A DNA stretch of 64,000 nucleotides from positions 1 to 64,000 of the forward strand of contig NZ_JBHMIM010000038.1 of assembly GCF_048060115.1 (NCBI RefSeq). The letters are read 5' to 3'. How positions within the stretch are numbered: position 1 is the first letter of the stretch; the number at the start of each line of letters is the position of its first letter. This document shows, piece after piece, positions 58,748 through 64,000 of the stretch. This DNA is from Micromonospora_E sp048060115. GTDB lineage: Bacteria; Actinomycetota; Actinomycetes; Mycobacteriales; Micromonosporaceae. A program made the position numbers and the translations under genes. The notes beneath the pieces are model-generated. The model saw only the letters and a list, made by a program, of their open reading frames with translations. It searched no databases and was not told the DNA's origin.

Positions 58748-60292
58748 ATGGGCGGTGTCACAACAGACGAGACCGTCCGGGCGCCGCACCGGCTCCCAGC
58801 TCGTGGGCAGGTCGTGACACAACGCTACGACTGGGTGTTGGCCATGATCGCGGTCACCGCTGCGAGCACCGTCGCGATGGTCTTGTTCCCGCAGGTGCGC
58901 CACTGGTTCATCGTGCCGGTGACCACCGCTGGGGCGCTGATCTCCGTGGAAACCATCAGTTGGCTGCGTCGGCGCACCGACCTACTCGATCCACAGGCGA
59001 TCCTCAGCGTTGCCGGCTTCCATTTCTTCTACCTCACACCGATCCTGCACGTGGTACTCGACCACTGGCCGCGATTTCTGTTGTCGTCCGCCGACTGGCC
59101 GGCTGCGCTCGGCTCCATGGCACTGGTGAACACCGCCGGGCTCTGCCTCTACCGTGGGGTACTGGCGATACCGTCCCGCGCCGGCCGTAGGACTCCGGCC
59201 CACCCCCCGGCGGCCGCCGGGCGTGCCACGACAGAGCTCAGGCCCGACGTCCTGTACGTGTTCGGGTTGCTCGCGGTCACGGCCGGGATACTCGCATTCG
59301 GTGCTCTCGTCCTGCTGATGGGCGGACCGGGTCAACTGATCAACGCCTACACCCAGGACCGCGCCGCGCTGGACAACCTGGGTTGGCTGCTCATCGTGGC
59401 TGAGTCGTTCCCGCTGATCGGCTTTGCACTGGCTCTGGTGCGCTGGCGCAACGAGTTGGCGCGCCGACCCTGGCTGATCTTTCTGCTACTGACGAGCCTT
59501 GCCGCGCTGCAGTTCATGGTCGGCGGACTACGCGGCAGTCGCAGCAACACCCTGTGGCCGATCGTGCTCGGCTTCATCATGGTCCACCTGCTGGTACGCC
59601 ACGTCTCCTGGCGGGTGCTCGTCGTCACCGCGCTGAGCACCGGAGTCTTCCTCTACTCGTACGGCCTCTACAAAGGGGCAGGAACAGAGGTGCTAGGGAT
59701 CATCCACGGTCAGGAGACGGTGGCCGATGTCTCCGCCCGGACCGGCCGGGACCTGCCCACCCTGCTACTCGGCGACCTCAGCCGGGCCGACGTGCAGGCG
59801 CTCGTCCTGGAGCGCAGCCGGCAGGGATCCAGCGACCTGGGACACGGCTCCTCCTATGTCAACGCGATGTTGCTGCCGGTGCCGTCCACCCTCCTGCCGT
59901 ACCGGCCATCGGACAAGGTTCACCTTGGCACCGACCTGACCACCGGTGTCGGGATGTACGAATCCGGATACCGGTCCTCGCGCATCTACGGACTCGCCGG
60001 CGAGGCGACCCTCAACTTCGGGCCGGTCGGGGCGATCCTGTCGTTTCTGCTGCTCGGTGGTTTCACCCGCTGGTGCCGCCAGCGGTACCTGGACATCGGA
60101 CGCAACGGCAGCCTGGCCGCCCGGCTGCTCGCTCCCATGTTGAGCATCGCCACTCCGATGGTGCTACTCAACGACGCGGGCAACTACATGTGGTTCTTCC
60201 TGAAGTACTTCCTGCCCTTGGCCACGGTGGTCGCCGTGGCCCTGGCGGTCAGCACGCTGAGACACGGCCGAGGTCGTGCCGCGCGACGGTGA
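58748..60292 (+). CDS. Wzy-like oligosaccharide repeat polymerase
   Basis: Protein of 514 residues with about ten to twelve membrane helices and a large extracellular loop between late helices. Family-type features are G-G-L-R-G-S-R-S-N in the membrane region and Y-E-S-G-Y-R-S-S-R-I-Y-G-L-A-G-E-A-T-L-N-F-G near the C-terminus, as in O-antigen polymerase-like proteins. I use the ATG at 58748 because GGAGG sits 8 bases upstream; an ATG at 58682 lacks one. It follows the dehydrogenase in the same direction. Confidence 0.82.
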   Translation: MGGVTTDETVRAPHRLPARGQVVTQRYDWVLAMIAVTAASTVAMVLFPQVRHWFIVPVTTAGALISVETISWLRRRTDLLDPQAILSVAGFHFFYLTPILHVVLDHWPRFLLSSADWPAALGSMALVNTAGLCLYRGVLAIPSRAGRRTPAHPPAAAGRATTELRPDVLYVFGLLAVTAGILAFGALVLLMGGPGQLINAYTQDRAALDNLGWLLIVAESFPLIGFALALVRWRNELARRPWLIFLLLTSLAALQFMVGGLRGSRSNTLWPIVLGFIMVHLLVRHVSWRVLVVTALSTGVFLYSYGLYKGAGTEVLGIIHGQETVADVSARTGRDLPTLLLGDLSRADVQALVLERSRQGSSDLGHGSSYVNAMLLPVPSTLLPYRPSDKVHLGTDLTTGVGMYESGYRSSRIYGLAGEATLNFGPVGAILSFLLLGGFTRWCRQRYLDIGRNGSLAARLLAPMLSIATPMVLLNDAGNYMWFFLKYFLPLATVVAVALAVSTLRHGRGRAARR

Positions 60293-60309
60293 GCGAACTG
60301 ACGCGGCAT

Positions 60310-60329
60310 CTGATCCGGCCTGGGATCAG
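60310..60329. terminator. Short hairpin at the convergent EPS junction
   Basis: A 7-bp perfect inverted repeat (CTGATCC at 60310-60316, GGATCAG at 60323-60329) with a 6-base loop lies between the polymerase stop and the stop of the convergent methyltransferase. It is modest in strength and has no U-tract. Confidence 0.4.
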
Positions 60330-61090
60330 CTCGAACTATCGGACGCCGCTTCGCCGGGCACCGGCCGGCGGAACGTCAGTTCCTCACCCCGCCATGGTGC
60401 CGTGATGTCCCGGCGCCGGATCACCCGCAGCCCGTACTTCTCGACAAGACAGACCAGATCGTCGATCTCCTGCCATACCGTCGCGGCCCACTCATCGAAC
60501 TCGGCGTCCGTGGCACCGGCCTGAGCATCGACCAGGAAGGTGCCGCCTGGGCGCAGCACCCGATCCACCTCGTGCACCAGGCGCTTGAGGTCCAGCGCGT
60601 GGTCGAGTGAGTTGGTGTACACCACGTCGACGGACGCGTCCGGGAACACCAACTCGTGGAAGTCGCCATGCAGCACATACTCGTTGCGCTCACCGGGATT
60701 GAGATCGACACCTACCGCGAAGGCACCGACGTCGTGGAACGCCCGAACCTCGCTGCCGATCCGGGCCGCCAGGCAGAGCACCGTGCGGCCCGCCCAGACC
60801 CGGTCGTGGGCGAGCCGTCCGGCGAGTGCCTCGCGGAACGCCCGGTCGTAGTCGTTCAGGTCCAGCAGCTCGAGCTTGGTCCGTTGATGCGCTACGTAGT
60901 CGTCGTAGGCCGAGTACTGACGAACGTCCAACCCGCCGGTGGTCCTGGAAAGGTCGCGGCGGACCGGAGTGCGCAGCAGATAGCGGATGCGTCGCCATCC
61001 GATACCCGAGCGGAGCAGCCGCATCGTTCGGATCGGATCGCTCATGGCGCGGAGGACCGCATCGATTCGGAAACGGGTGTATGAGTCCAT
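60326..61090 (-). CDS. Class I SAM-dependent methyltransferase
   Basis: Protein of 254 residues with a Rossmann methyltransferase core: T-V-L-C-L-A-A-R-I-G-S-E-V-R-A-F (motif I variant), G-V-D-L-N-P-G, F-P-D-A-S-V-D-V-V-Y-T-N-S-L-D-H-A (motif IV) and R-V-L-R-P-G-G-T-F. The target is probably a sugar or a polyprenyl-linked glycan, by position among polysaccharide genes. The ATG at 61090 has AGGAGAGG upstream and lies 49 bp inside the 3' end of the flippase gene. Confidence 0.88.
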   Translation of the reverse strand: MDSYTRFRIDAVLRAMSDPIRTMRLLRSGIGWRRIRYLLRTPVRRDLSRTTGGLDVRQYSAYDDYVAHQRTKLELLDLNDYDRAFREALAGRLAHDRVWAGRTVLCLAARIGSEVRAFHDVGAFAVGVDLNPGERNEYVLHGDFHELVFPDASVDVVYTNSLDHALDLKRLVHEVDRVLRPGGTFLVDAQAGATDAEFDEWAATVWQEIDDLVCLVEKYGLRVIRRRDITAPWRGEELTFRRPVPGEAASDSSS

Positions 61091-62463
61091 CTTGGCCTCT
61101 CCTCGTGAGGTGGCTGTGCGGTAGCCCGCACAGCCGCCTGGTCCTTGGCTCGGTTGCGCCCGCCGACGATCCCGGTTCGCAGCGCCCGGTACACCAGGAC
61201 GGACTTGTGCAGGAACTGGACAACCGCTGGAATGGTCACCGCCCACGCCGCGCCGGCCAGTCCGTACTGCGGGACGAGCAACGCCGCCGGTGCTGCGGTC
61301 AGCACCATCACCACCGCAGCGAAAAGTTCCGTGCCGAACCGGCGCATCGCCAACAATGCCGTATCGAGAAAGTAGACGGCGGTCTGCACCGCGACGGCCA
61401 CGGTGAGGATCACCAGAATCCCGGCGTGGCCCGCGTAGAGCGGCCCGTACAACAGCCCCATCACGTCACGGCCCCACACCATTGCCAGTGGAACCACGAC
61501 CGCGCCCCCGACCATCGCCGCCGCGACCAGCTGCCAGGTGAGCGTCCACAGCCGGTCGGCACGCCGGGCGGTCCACAGCCGGGTCATTGCCGGCAGCAGC
61601 ACCTGTGCCAGCGCACCGGTCGTCGTGCTGGCCGCGACCACGACAATGCCGAGCGCCGCGAAAACGCCGAGTTCCGCCGTACCCAGAGTCGCCTCGACCG
61701 CGTAGCGCGGGATGCTCACCGCGAACGCGGTCAGGCTCGACGCCAGGCCGACCGGAACTGCCAGCAGCACCAGAGGGCGTAGACCGAGGGTGGAGCCGAC
61801 CTGCGGTGACCCGCTGTCACTACCGGTCCCGCTGTCACTACCGGTCCCGCTGGACCAACTTCGCTGGCTCCAGCACACGGCGCCGGCCAGCGCGGACGCA
61901 GCCACCGAACCAGTCACCGCCCAGACGAGATCACCCGTGGTGGCGAGGACAGTGGCAACCAGGACGGTTGTCAGCACAGCGTTGACGGTCATGGAGATGC
62001 CAATCAGCCGCATCTGCCCCTGGCGCTGGAACAGCCCGTAGTACATGTCGGCCAGACCGTCGACCGCTTTGGCTGCTCCGACCAGCACGATCACCATGGT
62101 GGTATCGGTGCCGACGGTCACCGCGACGACGACGATCGCGGCGAACGCGGCCGTCATACAGCCGACCCGCAGCCTGAGGTAGGTTGCAAACCGGTAGCCC
62201 GAGGCCCTGTCGGTGACCAGAACGTTTCGTAGCGCCAGGCTGGCCAGCAGTACGATCGGGGTGCCGATCGCCAGACCGAGCGTGTACTGCCCGACCATCG
62301 TGGGGGTGCCGAGTCGGGCCAGGCTGATGACCACCAGCCACTGTGACAGCGCGTAGGCGGCGTTGCCGAGCAGCGACCAGGCGACTCGGCCGGCGAGTAT
62401 CCGCGAGCGGGTGTGCCGGGCCGAGCGCTGCCCGGGCGGGCGGGGCTCAGCTCGCGGAAGCAT
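61042..62463 (-). CDS. Wzx-like polysaccharide flippase
   Basis: Protein of 473 residues with about twelve membrane helices in the MOP/oligosaccharide flippase style (S-L-L-G-N-A-A-Y-A-L-S-Q-W at the first helix; G-L-F-Q-R-Q-G-Q-M-R near the middle). It likely moves lipid-linked repeat units across the membrane for the Wzy-like polymerase. A loop between helices carries a 6-residue duplication G-T-G-S-D-S. The start at 62463 overlaps the glycosyltransferase gene by 17 bp. Confidence 0.85.
   Translation of the reverse strand: MLPRAEPRPPGQRSARHTRSRILAGRVAWSLLGNAAYALSQWLVVISLARLGTPTMVGQYTLGLAIGTPIVLLASLALRNVLVTDRASGYRFATYLRLRVGCMTAAFAAIVVVAVTVGTDTTMVIVLVGAAKAVDGLADMYYGLFQRQGQMRLIGISMTVNAVLTTVLVATVLATTGDLVWAVTGSVAASALAGAVCWSQRSWSSGTGSDSGTGSDSGSPQVGSTLGLRPLVLLAVPVGLASSLTAFAVSIPRYAVEATLGTAELGVFAALGIVVVAASTTTGALAQVLLPAMTRLWTARRADRLWTLTWQLVAAAMVGGAVVVPLAMVWGRDVMGLLYGPLYAGHAGILVILTVAVAVQTAVYFLDTALLAMRRFGTELFAAVVMVLTAAPAALLVPQYGLAGAAWAVTIPAVVQFLHKSVLVYRALRTGIVGGRNRAKDQAAVRATAQPPHEERPRWTHTPVSESMRSSAP
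61811..61846. repeat. 18-bp tandem duplication in the flippase gene
   Basis: Two identical 18-bp units (61811-61828 and 61829-61846) plus a partial third lie in frame and duplicate G-T-G-S-D-S in a cytoplasmic or periplasmic loop. This is a simple slippage repeat; copy number may vary between strains. Confidence 0.88.
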
Positions 62464-63667
62464 GTTCCCGTACTGCCACGGCGGGTGACACCCGCGAGGG
62501 GCGGCAGGCCATCCGGATCGTCCGGTAGAAGTTGGCCCGGCGGGGGGCCAGTACCTCGGTGCGGTACTCATGGGCCCGGGCAAGGTTGCGCGCAGCGACT
62601 TCGGCCATCCGCTGCTGGTCGGCCAGCAGCCGCCCGATCGCCTCCGCGAGGGCTGCCGGGTCGCCGGCGGCCGTCAGACAGTCCGGGTCGAGCAGTTCCG
62701 GGGTGCCGCCGACCAGGGTGCCGACCGCCGGCAGGCCGCGGGCCATCGCTTCGATGAGCGCTCGGGACAATCCTTCGGTTCGGGATGGAAGGACGAACAG
62801 ATGGGCTCGGTCGAGCCAGCGCCGGACCTCGACTGCGGGCAGGTCACCGGTGAACATGACCCGATTGGTCAGGTCGTGTCGGGCAGCGAGGCGTTCCAGC
62901 CGTGGACGAAACCGGCCGTCGCCCAGGTGTACGAGATTCACCAGGACGCCGCTGCGGTTCAGCTCACACATCGCCAGCAGCAGAACGTCGATGCCCTTGT
63001 ACATCTGTTCGAGTGAACCAACCGAAATCAGCGTCACTGGCGCACCGGGCGGCGGTGGGGTTCGCGCCTCGGTGACGAACGCTGCCGGCCGCAGATCGAT
63101 ACTGGAATACGAGGTGGCGACCGTATGCAGCCCGGGTGGATATCGATTCTGCAGGTGCGTCTCAGTGACGTAGGCCGCGCCGGTGGCAAACCGGCACTGC
63201 TCCCGCAGTGCACGGACAGCCCAATGGCGAAGCAGCGGCCGCATCGGATGGCGCACGACTGCGCGGGCGAACACGTCCTGCGGATCGCCGACGACCTCGA
63301 CGGCGTACCCGCGACGTTGGCGACGCAGGATCGGCACCACGAGAGTGGCGATCGGCGACGGTACGCGGAGTATCACCGCCGCGACGTCGTCGAGGGCGTC
63401 ACGCAGCGACCGACACAACACCCTGCGGCGCAGCAGGTACTGACCGGGGCCCACGTAGTACGGTAGCGGCCAGATCTCGACTCCGCTGCCATCCACCCTG
63501 GATGCCTTTGCCGGGGGTTCTGGGACGTCCATCACCCTGGCCAGCAGCCGGACGCGCTCGAAGGCCGACAGGTAACGGGTCCAGAAGGAGTGCGCCGGCC
63601 CGGCCACGGTCCACACGGCGCCATCGGGCGTGCGCCGCAGCCGCGCCTCCGTACTGACCGCGATCAT
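62447..63667 (-). CDS. GT4-family glycosyltransferase
   Basis: Protein of 406 residues with a GT-B fold. The C-terminal donor site shows I-S-V-G-S-L-E-Q-M-Y-K-G-I-D, H-L-G-D-G, and E-G-L-S-R-A-L-I-E-A-M (the E-x7-E motif), typical of GT4. It adds a sugar to the growing lipid-linked unit. The ATG at 63667 is preferred because the protein aligns from there; a GTG at 63697 with a G-rich upstream sequence is also possible. It precedes the flippase and methyltransferase in one operon. Confidence 0.88.
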   Translation of the reverse strand: MIAVSTEARLRRTPDGAVWTVAGPAHSFWTRYLSAFERVRLLARVMDVPEPPAKASRVDGSGVEIWPLPYYVGPGQYLLRRRVLCRSLRDALDDVAAVILRVPSPIATLVVPILRRQRRGYAVEVVGDPQDVFARAVVRHPMRPLLRHWAVRALREQCRFATGAAYVTETHLQNRYPPGLHTVATSYSSIDLRPAAFVTEARTPPPPGAPVTLISVGSLEQMYKGIDVLLLAMCELNRSGVLVNLVHLGDGRFRPRLERLAARHDLTNRVMFTGDLPAVEVRRWLDRAHLFVLPSRTEGLSRALIEAMARGLPAVGTLVGGTPELLDPDCLTAAGDPAALAEAIGRLLADQQRMAEVAARNLARAHEYRTEVLAPRRANFYRTIRMACRPSRVSPAVAVREHASAS

Positions 63668-63825
63668 GCCGGTCGCGGATCCTGAAAGGTTGTCCACAGT
63701 GCCCCCGTCCAGCAGCAAGGCAATTTCCGCTATAACCTGATTTAGGCTAACAGACGGATATGACCTAAAAGTACAGATATCGCGGGTTCTTTGAGAAGCG
63801 ATCCCCATGGCTACCGACACCGGAC

Positions 63826-64000
63826 CTACCCGGGGACCGTTCCGACCAACCGTCGACGTCGACGCGGCACCGGGTGCAGTCCCCCGGCCACCTCGACGAC
63901 ATCAGCCACCGCGCCGGCGCAGTCGCCGCTGTCGAACTGCCGCTCCACGAGCTCCCGCGCGCGAGCCGCACGCCGGTCCAGGTCGCCAGCACGGAACTCC
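63826..64000 (-). CDS. C-terminus of a gene cut by the window edge
   Basis: On the minus strand a frame runs from the right edge to a TAG at 63826-63828, giving 57 residues (E-F-R-A-G-D-L-D-R-R-A-A-R-A-R-E-L-V-E-R-Q-F ... R-R-R-R-R-L-V-G-T-V-P-G). The helix A-R-x-L-V-x-x-Q-F-D is what the C-termini of GT4 glycosyltransferases look like, which suits the operon. Too short to be sure. Confidence 0.55.
   Translation of the reverse strand, partial: EFRAGDLDRRAARARELVERQFDSGDCAGAVADVVEVAGGLHPVPRRRRRLVGTVPG

Noticed and set aside
1..64000. CRISPR arrays, tRNA or rRNA genes, complete insertion sequences
   Set aside because: No regularly spaced repeats, no tRNA-like cloverleaf with a CCA end, and no transposase frames were seen while reading both strands; only short in-frame tandem duplications were found.

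Overview
The window is high-GC actinomycete chromosome. The best fit is Micromonosporaceae or a close relative. Signs are frequent GTG starts, 4-base ATGA/GTGA gene overlaps, a mycothiol-dependent formaldehyde dehydrogenase, SigC, and an intact actinobacterial gcvP-merR-bfn-ftsR-garA-gcvH-DUF881-sbp-DUF881-pgsA block. No rRNA, tRNA, CRISPR array or complete insertion sequence was seen. All calls come from reading the sequence and recalling families; no database search was run.

Left part (0-17.3 kb). It opens with an HTTM/DCC redox pair, then an erythromycin-esterase/DUF6194 fusion divergent from a double-MerR (TioE-type) regulator. Next is a tight operon of two dynamin-like GTPases and a very acidic protein, divergent from a large LuxR-type ATPase regulator (LAL) with a small HTH partner. 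A PlsC-like acyltransferase, cytochrome bd oxidase (cydAB, preceded by a GTAGTA/TACTAC operator array), an unknown coiled-coil protein, a patatin-like lipase and an SDR follow.

Terminus-like junction (17.3-25.2 kb). At 17398-17425 lies a site whose core equals the recalled actinobacterial dif core. About 335 bp further is a second site with the same 11-6-11 layout, but palindromic, and it contains the start codon of a complete tyrosine recombinase. Base composition switches here: the plus strand is C-rich before it and G-rich after it, on genes of both orientations. The G-rich segment holds an endonuclease/exonuclease/phosphatase protein, an NIS siderophore operon (two IucA/IucC synthetases and an SbnH-like decarboxylase, i.e. 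a staphyloferrin-B-type core) and peptide deformylase. The plus strand is C-rich again from about 25.3 kb.

Middle (25-50 kb). Here are gcvP under a glycine riboswitch, the conserved regulator/GarA/PgsA block, and a CopC-CopD fusion convergent with a YcnI-like protein that lacks the usual N-terminal histidine. A DUF4142 protein, a tiny acidic protein and a STAS protein follow. Then come the NAGGN osmolyte trio (amidotransferase, GNAT/ATP-grasp synthetase, M42 peptidase), an enoyl-CoA hydratase, mycothiol-dependent formaldehyde oxidation (MscR plus MBL hydrolase), and SigC divergent from a zinc-finger membrane protein.

Right part (50-64 kb). Small regulators and membrane or secreted proteins of unknown role come first, including a 676-residue membrane protein whose frame runs 258 bp into the 3' end of a convergent double-GNAT gene. 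The window ends in an exopolysaccharide locus: nucleotide-sugar dehydrogenase, Wzy-like polymerase, methyltransferase, Wzx-like flippase and a GT4 glycosyltransferase, with a further gene cut by the right edge.
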